A stretch of 64,000 nucleotides of DNA, from positions 1,365,433 through 1,429,432 of the forward strand of contig FN649743.1 in NCBI GenBank assembly GCA_000310025.1, read 5' to 3'. Shown in pieces: positions 45,738 through 56,720 of the stretch. Below the pieces are notes generated by a model that searched no databases, was not told the DNA's origin, and worked only from the letters and a program-made list of their open reading frames with translations. Each line of letters opens with the position of its first letter. Position 1 is the first letter of the stretch. The stretch is from Ectocarpus siliculosus (lineage: Eukaryota; Sar; Phaeophyceae; Ectocarpales; Ectocarpaceae). A program made the translations under genes and the position numbers.

Positions 45738-47822
45738 TCAATTTTTCAACGCCGTAGCTAATTCACTCACCTCTTTGTCTGACATGGGTTCCAGTATGCT
45801 GTGGCAGGGCGCGCTCGTCATCGCCACGGGCACATTATCCCAAGGCTCTATCATGTCCATGACGAAATCCTCACACTCCGGGAAGAGCGTGTGGACAAGA
45901 TTCTTGAAGCACGCGCGGTCGCTCTCTGGAACTGGGATGCGAACAGTGTGTCCGCCGCCTGCTTCTCTGATCAAGGCTCCTTGTTGGTCGTCCGTGACCC
46001 ACGCGGCTCGCTTCCTCATGCGCATCACGTCCAGGATCTTGGAGAAGCAGCTCGGGTCGCAGTCGACCTTGCGACGGCAGTCTTCACTGGTCCTGCCGCC
46101 CAAGCCTTCATCGTTTGCCTCACCGTCGTCACCACAGCCGACCGGCCGGTCTGCTGCCCCCAACCAGGTGGAGAACGCGGAGTCTGGACAAGCCTCCAGG
46201 GTAGACCGAAGAGTCGTCACGGACATCCCTCTCACGCTCAGCTCAACGACGGCGTTCTCCTCGACCCTCGCCGACGCGACGCCCGGGCCGTAGACGATCG
46301 CCAACGCCCGAGCGGTGGCCGCTGCTCTCTTCTTGGCCTCCTCGAGCTCCGTTTGGGCGTAGGCCAGCGCCATCTGCTCCTCCATCAGCAGCTCCGCAAG
46401 AGAAGAACCGAACTGCAGGGCGTACGCCGCCTCAATCTCGTCGGCGCTCCTGTCGGGATGAAGAAAGTGCTTTCGCTTGTCCGGGAAGATATTGCTTTGA
46501 GGCGGCGTTGTGGCGACGGGAGCAACATCCTGATGTTCCACCCTGGCGGTTTTGTCAACCCGGAAAATCTCGATTTCTGCCACCTCCTTGCCGTCGAGAC
46601 CGACAAACGGAGAATCTTCGTCGACATCGTAGAACTCTCCTCCGGTTGATAGTGTGCAGCCGGAGCTCCCGCTCTGACCTTCGCTTTCGCTGAAGGTCAC
46701 GCACATGTCTTCGAGGCCAAACGCAGGCCCTGCGCAGACGTCTGCCGTTTCCGGCCAGTGTATGGCGCAGGAGTCTTCGCCTTCCTTGATGCTCCACTTC
46801 TTTGCCGTTGGGAAGCCCCCGCCAGGAGAATCAAGCAGAAACAAAAAGGCTGAGGATGAGCGCTGGTTTCCAGTCTCCATCCCAACTTCTTGAGGAACAA
46901 TCTCGATATCCGAAAAGCCCCCGACGACACTGTCGGGGCGCCCATCGTCTGACTTGACGCGGATAAGCGTTATCGTCTCGCACACGCCGCGAACACACTG
47001 CTGGAATGGCCCTGTGGAGAAGCCGTCCCGCGATGCGCGATAGAGAAGGTGCAACCCCGCCGGGTCCCCTGGGCACCAGCTCCGCAGCAAAGAGCTCCAC
47101 TGCGGTAGCTGTAGCGGGTTGGCTGTGGTGGTGCCACCTGCTACAACCATGCCCTTCGTGTTTGGGCAAGCGGGGATGACGTTGGACAGCCCAAGCACGT
47201 GTGATATGTACAACAGGTACGGTTCCTCGTGGGCCGCCACAGCCGCTGATGGCCCTGCAGCAGAACGGAAATGACACAGCGAAGCCGTTTCTTTTGTTCG
47301 TGTTGTGCAGCCACCCCTGAGCAAAGTGTGGATTATATGCTTCACGCAAGCGGGGGACTCGTCCAGCACGATCCGTCCGTCCATGTCGCGAGGAACTCGC
47401 TCGTCCCACATCTGCTCAAACAGCGCGCCAAGGACGGAGCCTTTAAACCCCTCTGCTTCTGCGATAAGTGACCGGTGCACATTTGCCGGTACGCCTCCAA
47501 TATTTAGCCGGAGAACACCCTCGTTGCCGGTTGTAGGTCGTACGCCAACATCAACCAAGTACTGTTGGTGTCTTTCCCACCCGTTCTCGAGATCTCGCCA
47601 GGGCTCGTCCATTGCCGAAATGGCCAAATCGAGTGCCGCGTTTAGCTGCTTGATTTGAGCACTTGCCGTCTCCCGGAAGGCATCCCGTTGCTTGAAATGG
47701 CGGCGAAGCATCCTGAACGGCGACAGGCGTTGAGATGAGCACTGCGGGAAAGTCACCGAACGATAAAGGCGTGTTAGCTCGTCGTATCGTCTACACGTAT
47801 GAATATGTTCCTGCAGCGGCAT
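45738..47822 (-). CDS. T1 (KCTD-type BTB) - TLDc - T1 protein, single exon
   Basis: This is a 694-residue uninterrupted frame. Residues 104-170 form a potassium-channel-tetramerisation (T1/BTB) domain: LRLNIGGVPANVHRSLI, then DGRIVLDESPACVKHIIHTL. Residues about 240-425 form a TLDc domain (WSSLLRSW near 242, then LLYRASRDGFS, FSDIEI and the late VAEIEIFRV). A helical segment at 455-510 is probably coiled coil (EEQMALAYAQTELEEAKKRA). A second, weaker T1 domain spans about 524-655 (VELSVRGMSVTTLRSTL, then VDCDPSCFSKILDVMR). T1 domains oligomerise and often recruit cullin-3. TLDc domains bind the V-ATPase or act in oxidative-stress responses in other eukaryotes. The role here is therefore probably a regulatory scaffold (inference). 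The first ATG was used; residues 1-50 look less conserved, and a downstream start is possible. Confidence 0.85.
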   Translation of the reverse strand: MPLQEHIHTCRRYDELTRLYRSVTFPQCSSQRLSPFRMLRRHFKQRDAFRETASAQIKQLNAALDLAISAMDEPWRDLENGWERHQQYLVDVGVRPTTGNEGVLRLNIGGVPANVHRSLIAEAEGFKGSVLGALFEQMWDERVPRDMDGRIVLDESPACVKHIIHTLLRGGCTTRTKETASLCHFRSAAGPSAAVAAHEEPYLLYISHVLGLSNVIPACPNTKGMVVAGGTTTANPLQLPQWSSLLRSWCPGDPAGLHLLYRASRDGFSTGPFQQCVRGVCETITLIRVKSDDGRPDSVVGGFSDIEIVPQEVGMETGNQRSSSAFLFLLDSPGGGFPTAKKWSIKEGEDSCAIHWPETADVCAGPAFGLEDMCVTFSESEGQSGSSGCTLSTGGEFYDVDEDSPFVGLDGKEVAEIEIFRVDKTARVEHQDVAPVATTPPQSNIFPDKRKHFLHPDRSADEIEAAYALQFGSSLAELLMEEQMALAYAQTELEEAKKRAAATARALAIVYGPGVASARVEENAVVELSVRGMSVTTLRSTLEACPDSAFSTWLGAADRPVGCGDDGEANDEGLGGRTSEDCRRKVDCDPSCFSKILDVMRMRKRAAWVTDDQQGALIREAGGGHTVRIPVPESDRACFKNLVHTLFPECEDFVMDMIEPWDNVPVAMTSAPCHSILEPMSDKEVSELATALKN

Positions 47823-50800
47823 TGTTATCGGAATCGTGTAGACCCCAGCGTTTGGCGATAGACGAAGCGAAAAAGGGCTCCAGGCATGCCATTACCCGTC
47901 CAAGGCACATGTAGTCCCCTCTCGTGCGGGTGTAAGCTCGTCTTGGGAGAGGGAACATACACCATCGCTCCTCCTTGGATATACATGTGGTCTACCCGCC
48001 CAAACACCATGGATAGCTTCGAACAACCCAATCCACTTCTGCAAACGCACTGCCGCTGTTGGACGACGGCAGAAAAGGACAGCAGTGCACCTACATCCCC
48101 ACGAATACATAGATGGAGCAGCACTGTTACGGCACACGTGAGAAAACTCGTAGATATCCAACACCATTGTGCAAGATGCGTAATAAATATCCCGGAATGT
48201 GGGCGATCTTTTGCAAAAGATACTACATAAAAAGATACGAGGCACTCAAGATCTGTTCCCAACCGCCCGCCACGGACACAACACACACCCCGATTCAAGA
48301 CACAAGAGGCAACTTCACTTCTTCGTCCAGAGGAGGATTAGATTGTCGCCCACCTAAATGATGGATACACGTGTGATGCCCGCCGTTGATTGAGGCACAA
48401 GGTCGTCCTGCAATCCACCGCCTATGTAGCAGCACAAGTAGTTGCATGTTGTGGTTCCTCCGAGATCTCCGAAGAACGCGGCACAACTATTGCTGTTTTG
48501 TTGCGTTTCATATGCATACCGAGGATGAACGAGGGATGAAAGGCTGCAAAACGAACGGGGACGGATGATATGTCATAGGCAGCAGCAGGTCGGTGCTCAA
48601 ATCTATTGGTGCAGTGAAGTGGGAGCGATCTCGTTCTTGGTTTGTCCTCGATGAGGCTGGTTTCGCCGGGGCACGGTATTAGGAGAACACCTCTATCCAC
48701 ACGCAGCAGTACATCTCTCAAGTTTAGTCTACAGAGGCACACAGATCTCGTTTGAATGAGGATACGTGTCGGGGACAGGTGCTCTCATGGTTATTGGAAG
48801 CAGCCATCGCCATGGGGGGGCGTCTCAGGTCGTCCCACTCAACAGGTGAACGGGACTTACAAATGTATGTAGGAGAAAATTGGAATACATTTTATTTTTC
48901 CGACCCTCAGGGGGACGATGTGGAACCTGCAAGCTAAGCACCGCAAGTTCTAACCCACTAATGATTTGCACCGCCTACATCCTTGCCTGCCATAAGCAGC
49001 CTACAGCACCGTCTTCTGCTATCCACCATTACCCAAAGATACCGCACATGCAATGAAATAGCGAGCGCTGAACCCGTCCTCCGTAGACATAGACGCGTGT
49101 TTGTATCAAAAGCGCGTTTCGCACGCAGCATGCACGTACACAGCACCCAAGCTCGGCTTCCCGCAAGTATCATTCAAATCTTGATTGTGAAGTCTTCAAG
49201 ACATATTTCTTCTCGGTGATTGTGTCCGGGGTGGTAGTTGTTCACTTCATGATGATCACTTCTACTGTACACACTTAGACTATTGCATGGCAATTTTTTA
49301 CGTACCTGTAGGCATGGTCTGGGACTGCTGTATTGTTTGATGTGCATGTAGGCTTTTGTCCGTTGTTGGCCTTACCCACCGTGTTGACACGTCCCGCGGT
49401 ATTGCATGTTACTGGGAAGTGAAAATATCCAGCGCCGCATGCCGGCTTTCTTCTTGAGAACAGTATACTGTAGTCTACTGAACACGTAACAGGGAGGAAA
49501 GTCATGGAACGAAGCTTCCGTGAACGATTCTATGATGCTAGCTTTTTACGTCGATTTCTGGGTTCAACACTAGCAGAATCTAGCTTTGCTGCAGTAGGCT
49601 AGAACAACCACGCGACGCGGATCGCCGTGGAAATTTGAAAGTTGTGGCGCGTCATGTCCCCTTGATCTACTCGTCTCCGCCTCACCTCCTCGTTGTACGG
49701 GCTACATGAGTAAAACTTCCACCTTGCTGCTGTTTTTCGAACAACCCCGACAACTCTATCAACAGAAAGCCGACAAATCGGGCATCGACGGGGGACGACC
49801 GCTCTTGGCGTCAAAAGGTAGGCGCGTGCAGGGTATCTTACACAGTAAACGTGTAAACCTGCAGAAAGCGTTCGTTTCGTCGTGTGCGGAATCTGCGGAA
49901 CGTGGTGAGACAGACGCGCTTTTCTTTGTTGAGAGACGTGACACATTCAGGTCGCCCAGTTGATGCGCGAAGGCAAAGGAATAATTGCAAACATTAACGC
50001 ATTCTGATGGTTCGAATTCGCCGGGAACAGACCCAACAGCTCTGGTTATGTCACTGGCTGAAGCTGATTTTGTCCCATGAAGGAGTTGACGCTCTAGGGA
50101 GAGACCAGACTGACTACAACCGAAGCCGGCATCTCGGAGCTTAGTCACCAAAGTCGCTAGGTTCTAAAACATGCTCCATTGAAAGTGTACCCTACACGGT
50201 CTATAAATGTATTAATATGTTGTTTTAATACAGCATCGAGAAGGGGAACCGCAAGTGTTGTAGGACGATCAAACAACGACACTTGACACCTTTTATTGGG
50301 GGAGTTACACCACCTAGCTGGCGGATCTAGGGCACCTACTACCTCGGAAACGAACGCTGGACAAGATTATTTCAAAGTAGGCTCCTCTGAAAATTCGTAC
50401 TACAAAGAATATAGTCTATGCGCTATGCTTCTTTCAGTTCTTGTAACGACGCGAGAAAGTCTCCTCGTTCGCATCGACCCCTCTGGCTCTTGCGGCACGG
50501 TTCTTGACTTCCCCATTCCCTCCCCGTGCTGGTTGTAATCGACGAAGTCAACACGCAACTCCCCCAGGGGGCGTTGGCCAGAATCACCGTGCGATCGCTC
50601 ACGCGAGTGCTCCCAAGAAAACTCAAACGACCGCCCTCGAGCCCGCTCGGGAGAATCGCCGCGCAACCGTTTCCGCGAAAATTCACACGAAGCCTCAATT
50701 GGGGGGCAACGGGTGAGCGAGAGGTCATCGGCAGCCACAGAAGATACTCTGAAACTCTGCGAAAATTGTGGTGTTTGCGTTTTCGAACTATGGGTCGGCT

Positions 50801-51228
50801 AAGGCTCTCACATTGCACCATCCTACAGCTGACTGGTGCGTGTGTAAAGTTTCGAGCGGGCCAGCTCTGTTGTTGTTGTACCTGCATGGGGAAAAACGCG
50901 CGTGACAGCAGCGACGTTGTGCATTCCGCCCTGTCGCCTTCCTAGCAGACTCGAACAGAATTGACAACGCGTGCCTCAAAGGATTCGCAGAGTCGAATGT
51001 CGCTCGCATACACCACGCACTACATACATGTCACGCACGGTTTCGGAGACGCCCGCAAGGCAGCAATAGGGAGTAGATGGATTGGACAATGTAGTTGTGA
51101 TTTTGGTGGACAGCAAGAACTGGACTTGTGTGTTCTGTGTCCACCGTATGCGAGCGTAAACCGCACACCGCGGGTCTTGTTTTTTCCCACCTTTTACTAC
51201 TGCCGCCACCCTTGTGCTATACGTACCA
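47823..51228. other. no supported gene
   Basis: A minus-strand frame ending at 50423 has a protein-like last 95 codons (LRVNFRGNGCAAILPSG near its start) after a pyrimidine-rich acceptor-like stretch at about 50707, but I could not link it to other exons. Nothing else stands out. Confidence 0.35.
50423..50705 (-). CDS. weak terminal exon candidate
   Basis: After a C-rich tract and AATTGAG, about 94 codons read as compositionally normal protein ending SLQELKEA and a stop. A second minus frame over the same DNA is also open, so the frame choice is uncertain. No family recognised. Confidence 0.2.
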
Positions 51229-52039
51229 TGCAGCCGTCTGCCGAAGCTCAGATGGACGGGAAAATGTCGCAAACGACCCCATCATCCCAGCGTGCATCGA
51301 AGCCCGCGATTCTTGTCAATCCAGGAGTTTCGGCGGCGGCTGTAGCGACTGGGGCCAACAAGCGAAGACAGGCAAGCATACGAGCAGGTCAATGTTCCAC
51401 GGTGCTCAACCTCCGATGGTTTACGCTCTTGGAAGCGGCTCTTTTCTTTGTCTTTCTGTTTGGTTTCTTGCCTTTCCGTTTGCCTCTTTTGGGCTGTAAA
51501 TGTCGTTCTCGGTCCGGTTCTTTCGCCCTCTCTCCTTAAAAACTTCTCTCCTTTGATTCCTGTGCACTCGCATTCCCTGCGCTCTTCGATTCATCAAACC
51601 TCGTACTCGTCTTGCGCAAAAAAATGTGGATCCGAAGGTGGGGGCCGGGAAGCGGGAAACCCTGCCTCCGCTTCGTGTCTTGACTCGCCACACGATACGG
51701 GGCCCTCGACGGGGGAAAGGAGGCGACAAAGACGACATCTCGACGGCGAAGACAGGGGGGGGCAGCCTCAGGTCGCCTTTGAGCTCCCCAGCCGCAACTT
51801 CTCGCAGGAAGCCAGGAAGCCCCGGACACGGACATCCTTCCCCCATGGCGAGACTACGGACCGGTGGGATAGCAGTTCAGGCCGTGACAACCTTCTCCAG
51901 TCTCCAGGGCCGCGCCAGTGGTGGCGGCGACAGCTTCGGAGGGCCGGGCGGAGTGGGCGGCGGTGGAACGGGGCCGGCACTTGGATCCGCCCAAGAAGAG
52001 GCTTTGGTCGCGGAACGGAAGGTCTGCCCTGCCTATTGA
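51229..52039 (+). CDS. hypothetical protein, two exons, possible GC-AG intron
   Basis: The ATG at 51229 opens a Ser/Ala/Gln-rich, disordered N-terminus (MQPSAEAQMDGKMSQ). It ends in NKRRQ at 51369, where the next bases are GCAAGC, a typical GC-AG donor. Exon 2 probably starts at 51638 after GGATCCGAAG in phase 0. It continues as a basic, Ser/Gly-rich segment to an acidic QEEALVAE, then either stops at 52039 or splices at AAG|GTCTGC (about 52023). A second frame is also open over exon 2, so the reading is not certain. The phosphatase exons at 53.2-53.8 kb are on the same strand, so this could be the disordered N-terminus of that gene. No domain recognised. Confidence 0.35.
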
Positions 52040-53231
52040 CCGAGAAACGTCGTTGCTTTCCAATATGTTCCCTGTGGGGTTTACTCGCACGCCAAATGTT
52101 TAGTTGGATCACTACACTCCAAAATGTCCGTTCTCTCAGAACGTGTACCATGGTGTCTTGGCAAAGGTGCTGCGGCTAAGGGTAGTACTTCCTTCACTAG
52201 GAGGCTTGGTAACATAGAACATCGAAGTAGTCAACAGGTAAAACATACCATGGTAAAGTACAGGCTGCTGTGTAGGCTTCGGAGTGAAATGTGGGCGTAT
52301 ACAAACTGTGGTAGTTGATCGTAGTCCAAGCTTCGAGCAGAGTGGATTTTTTTACGGGCGGGAGAGCGGAAGGAGAGGTCGCGTTTCAGAACAGGATGCG
52401 TATTCTCCACGACCATGAGTCCAGTGTCTACGAGACGAAGATCGCCAGTTAAGCGCTGGGTTCCAACGTTGAAGGGGAGTGCTCAATAGCCACCAAAATG
52501 CAATTCTTACGTTGCACCGACACATCCACCAGGAGGGATGTTTCATGTCGTCAGATTTCCGTTGCTCACGAATCAAACAAATACACAGAGCGAATTCGCG
52601 GCGTGGGAACAAACGCAACTCCGGGCTTGATTGATAGAGGGGGGTATGATACACCAGTTGAAGGCGTGGAACTGTATCTCGCTCTTGCACAATAGCAGCC
52701 CAGTGTTTGATAACTTTATGCATCCAACGGGACGCTGTGCAGGGGGGGTTGTTCATGGTGACGCTCACGCGGCTGACGGGTTGTCAACAACGAGTCCATC
52801 GCACAACGTCAAAGTCCCGAACTCATTTGCTGGACACAGTAAGTGACGCAGGTTTCGCAAGTGTTGTCTCTGGACCATGCAATACGAAACGACAAAAATT
52901 AAGCAACACGTGAACCGGTAAAATGATGGGGCGGCATTTTTTACTTCGTGGGCTCGCTCTCCTACGGCAGGAGGCGAGAAACCGGCATCCAGGTCCGACC
53001 TTGGAAGGAATTGGCGAGCGTGGGCCTGCATCATCGGCCATGCTTGCTCTAAAGACACACAAGTGAGAATTCGGATCTCCTGGATAGGGGTATCCAAGGC
53101 CTACGTGGGTGATGACGCCGAAAGTCTCGAGCCCATCCCGTGTGTTTCATCCCGGGGGAAAAGAACGAAACCGAAATGATGCGCGATATTTTCGTGGATG
53201 CCAGAGTGTTGTTGCTGATTTTCCCTTCCAG
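52040..53231. other. no supported exon
   Basis: Intron or intergenic sequence between the putative gene start at 51.2 kb and the phosphatase exons. No motif noticed. Confidence 0.35.
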
Positions 53232-53782
53232 GCGGAACAAAGAACACAGTTGAGTTATTCGCTTTGCCAACACTTCGTGAATCGAACCTGGTAAGTTCAT
53301 TGGTTACATCTTCAAGCGACTGGATCACATCTGCCTTTGATCGGCGTCTTTTTTGTCCTTTCATAACTGATGCAGAGGTTAATACCGATCTTTTCACGTT
53401 TGCGTTCGAGTTGTTTCGCTGGATTTACCATCCGTTGACTAGAGTCAGCATATCTAGACTTAATTTGTTCAAATCGTGAAATCTATGTGTACTGGACCTA
53501 GCTTGTGCCAGGAAATAAATTAGCAGGGTCTGGAATGGTAGTTTTGCAGGGGTGAAGTTCTTTGCCAGGCGGTCAATCTTCTCTAATGATTGAGAGTGGG
53601 CTTCATGTTACACAGGGGGGGTCCGTCGTTGGTGAGTCCGCATATCTGCATCGGCGCAAGAGAAGACGCGAAGAACCTCGAAGCCCTGAAGGAGCTGGGG
53701 GTCACCCACATCCTCAACTGCGCCAAACAGCTGCCGAGTTCACACCCCAGGGAGTTCGTTCACGCACGGCTGGAGCTAGCAG
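53232..53782 (+). CDS. dual-specificity phosphatase, N-terminal exons only
   Basis: Exon 53232-53290 has a strong acceptor (TTTTCCCTTCCAG) and donor (CTG|GTAAGT). Exon 53616-53782 follows after TTACACAG in matching phase and ends at G|GTCAGC. The second exon matches the start of the dual-specificity phosphatase fold: SPHICIGAREDAKNLEALKE, then a GVTHILNCA strand. In this family that surface precedes the HC-x5-R catalytic loop by about 60-70 residues. I could not find the catalytic exon before 55.5 kb. Active enzymes remove phosphate from Ser/Thr and Tyr, often on MAP kinases. As seen here the gene lacks its active site, so it is either missed, moved or broken. Confidence 0.55.
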
Positions 53783-54343
53783 GTCAGCGAAACGATAAAG
53801 ATTGGGCCTCTACCACCTAATTAGAAATTATGTTCTGCCTCTGTTACGCCACCTCCAACAAGTGCCCTGTGTGATTACCTCTTGTCGAGACGGAGGTCGT
53901 TGGGTCTCCCTCCTGGATTGATAGACTCGGCGCCAGGGAGAAATCAGGGGAAAAGAGGGAAGAATCTACGTCGTCAAACTATGAAAATCGAAAATCGTTT
54001 CCAGCACGCGCCCTCTACACAGCTTAGCTGCTGAACGCGTTGACCAAGAACAACAGCTTCGCACTTAGAGTCGGTAGCAAGCAACTTGAAGCTGGAGTCC
54101 GCGTACTGGTTTGGACCCAGCACAGGGGAAACAAATCAAGACGTCGTCAATGCGTACGGGTTTGTGGGTGAATTGCTGCCTCAAGTCACCGCAAAATCTC
54201 GAACACAATTCTGCGAACCATCCAAACACACACGTTAACGTATGTGGGCTCCATGAGAAAGTTGCTTCGTGCAGATTTCGTTTCATTTCGTAGCGTCACT
54301 TGCGCCCCGCCCTGCCTCAATCCCATTTTTCTCCTGAATGGGC
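53783..54343. other. no supported exon
   Basis: This is where the phosphatase catalytic exon would be expected. No HC-x5-R coding stretch was recognised on the plus strand. Confidence 0.4.
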
Positions 54344-54883
54344 TTAACCTTCTTTCTCCTCCTCCTGCCCGTTAATACACGTATCGGGGCACGTCGTTCG
54401 TACCAATCGCTTTAACACTAATGTTTCGTCTGCCGGGGTTCCTAAGCCATGCGCGCTTTGTTCTCGTCCTGCTGCGTGCATCGTAAAGACACAAGCGAGC
54501 AAGAGCTGGCACCGTTTCAGAAAGCTGGGATCTCGTTTCTCCGACAGGTCGAGGACTGCGGCGGCCGTGCTCTCGTACACTGTATCGCGGGGTGAGAGAT
54601 GGGGAGCCAAATACTGCTGCAGTAGACGCATAGCCAAAGGTTGGGCGAGGTAGACATGACCTTGGCCTTCGATAGGTCGACACCTTCCGTGGTCTCTTGC
54701 CATCTCGGCGTGAGAGAGAGAAAATTCCACGAGCTCTCTAAGCAGGGATGAACGAGGACTGAATAAAATACTTTCACCGGCCGCACACCAATAGAGAATA
54801 TATATTATCAGGAGTGTTCGACGAGACCCACACCGAGCCAAAGGCACACAGACCTCGAACCTGACACCAAACTCTTGCCGCAC
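54344..54883 (-). CDS. hypothetical protein
   Basis: A 179-codon minus-strand frame with helical, Leu-rich sequence: a hydrophobic block (TLLIIYILYWC) near residue 25, then LLRELVEFSLSHAEMARDHG and MRLLQQYLAPHLS, ending in a Glu/Lys-rich tail. It reads more like protein than the other frames here, but no family is recognised and the start is uncertain. It may be an exon of a larger gene. Confidence 0.3.
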   Translation of the reverse strand: MRQEFGVRFEVCVPLARCGSRRTLLIIYILYWCAAGESILFSPRSSLLRELVEFSLSHAEMARDHGRCRPIEGQGHVYLAQPLAMRLLQQYLAPHLSPRDTVYESTAAAVLDLSEKRDPSFLKRCQLLLACVFTMHAAGREQSAHGLGTPADETLVLKRLVRTTCPDTCINGQEEEKEG

Positions 54884-56720
54884 TCATTCACTCGATACAT
54901 TCTCAAGGTGCTCTCGTTCGGTATCGATGGTGCTGTTGCACCTTATGGAGGGCCATCGGATCCGACTGAAGCTCGCATACGAGCACGTCAGATCCTATCG
55001 CATGGTAGCTCAGCCCAACGAGGGGTTTCGATTCCAGCTGGCGACTACCGAGGTACGGAATATATTCTCTCGAAACTCCAAATTGACATAAAATAGGGCC
55101 ATGTCCACCGTGCGTATTCACATAAATCTCTCGACACCTGCCAATTGCTAACGAACGAATGACGTTCTCAACAGCCCTTAACCTGGCGTGGGCTTTTGCA
55201 ACAGGCAATAAGGAGATGAAGTGCGCATTTTTTTGTCTCCCACGGGAACATGAGGAATGACCTTGGGTGTTTCCGGTACTGTAGCAGGTACGCACACCAA
55301 CCATCGTTCCTTCACGCACTCCAGATGTCAAGCACCAGATGAGGGACCTCCGTATAGCCCCCTTCTTCGTGTCCGGTCCCACTACGAGAGAAAAACATAG
55401 CACAAGAAGGAAAGCGACGGCAATCACCTCCCCCCCGTCCCCCACCGCCCGGATTCATAAATATGTCCATGTCGTATTTATATCTTGTGGCGCTTGAAGG
55501 TGAAGATATTCGGCTCGTCTTCCGTCAGCCGGGATGCGGACAGCACATGGAACTTCTACCGGTGGAACGAAGTCAAGCAGGGGGTCCCTTACCATGCCAC
55601 TGAGCCTCCGCAGTCCTGTTGCGGCTGCACCATGGCGTAAATGTCCGTGGATGCAGTTCGGGTTGTACGGTGCTAATCAGGCGGCACAGCAAGCACCGCC
55701 TGATTGTGTGCCGTAGAGCACGAGGGCGAACGTCGCACAGAGCATATGTCGGGTAGTTGATCCCTCAAACGCGAACACGGCCTGACGGCGTGAGCGGCGC
55801 CAGTAGGGTGATTGGCCAAACCGTTTCCCTGTGCGTCTGGGTGATGGGCCTAGTCGGTTAAGAACACCACAGCTGGACTCCCCACTTTTGCAAAATGACA
55901 AAGGTAGGTAATCTTTCGTCAGATGCGCCATTGTGTCGATCGGTGGTACCCTCTAGTTTGTTGTTTCCTGCTCAATCTCTGAGCCAGGGCGGTGAGATCT
56001 TTACTCGTGTTTGGGTTGTTTTCCTTAGCTTGCTCGACTAAGGTTATACGTCCTGTGTGGGTTTTGGTGGTTGCCCGCGTGGTGAGGGTCGTTGCGGGGT
56101 GTCTTTTTTTATCGATACTAGGTGAGAGCGTCTCCCCCGAAACCTGTATTCCTCTATATTGAGTACTACCAATGATGTGGAGAGACTGAGTAGAGCTCAG
56201 AACGGTTTCAACATTAAACCGTCAACACCAACACCAACACCAACACAAGCAACAACCCGAACCCCAACAAGAACAAGAACAAGAACAAGAAGAAGAAGAA
56301 GAAGAAGAAGAACAACAACAACAACAACAATACTGGACCCGGATGCACACAAAAAAATCCCCCCTGGTTACAGCACTATATTGTCAGTTCTGCGCTTTAC
56401 AGACAGCGTGTGTTTTGCGTTTCCCTGTAGGTATTGCTTAGTGGTGCGGCACACCCCGTGGTCGGTGGTGCATTCATCGTTTGGTGGTATTAGGTTTGTG
56501 TCTCCACCGTTTGGCGGAGCATGACGTCGGTGACGTCTCCCATCATTCTTCGTAAGTATTGATGTGGTATCTGAACCCCATCAGGCGCCTACGATCCACC
56601 AAACCCCTTCCGTTTCTGGATTTGGACATTGTTCCACCGCACCCGTGCCCTGCATACCCCGCACGACGGCCGGAGTGGGCTACAACATTCCACCATCGTT
56701 TGTACGACGAGTGGTGTGTG
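54884..56720. other. no supported gene; microsatellite at its right part
   Basis: Open frames here begin at GTG or TTG and lack support. The AAC/AAG microsatellite lies at 56222-56330. Confidence 0.4.
56222..56330 (+). repeat. compound AACACC / AACAAG / AAG / AAC microsatellite
   Basis: Successive blocks of CAACAC, AACAAG, AAG and AAC repeats occur over about 110 bases. In one frame this would read Thr-Pro, Thr-Arg, Arg and Thr runs, but no gene context supports translation. Confidence 0.95.

Noticed and set aside
45718-46649. Plus-strand frames over 45.7-46.6 kb
   Set aside because: Shadows of the T1-TLDc-T1 gene.
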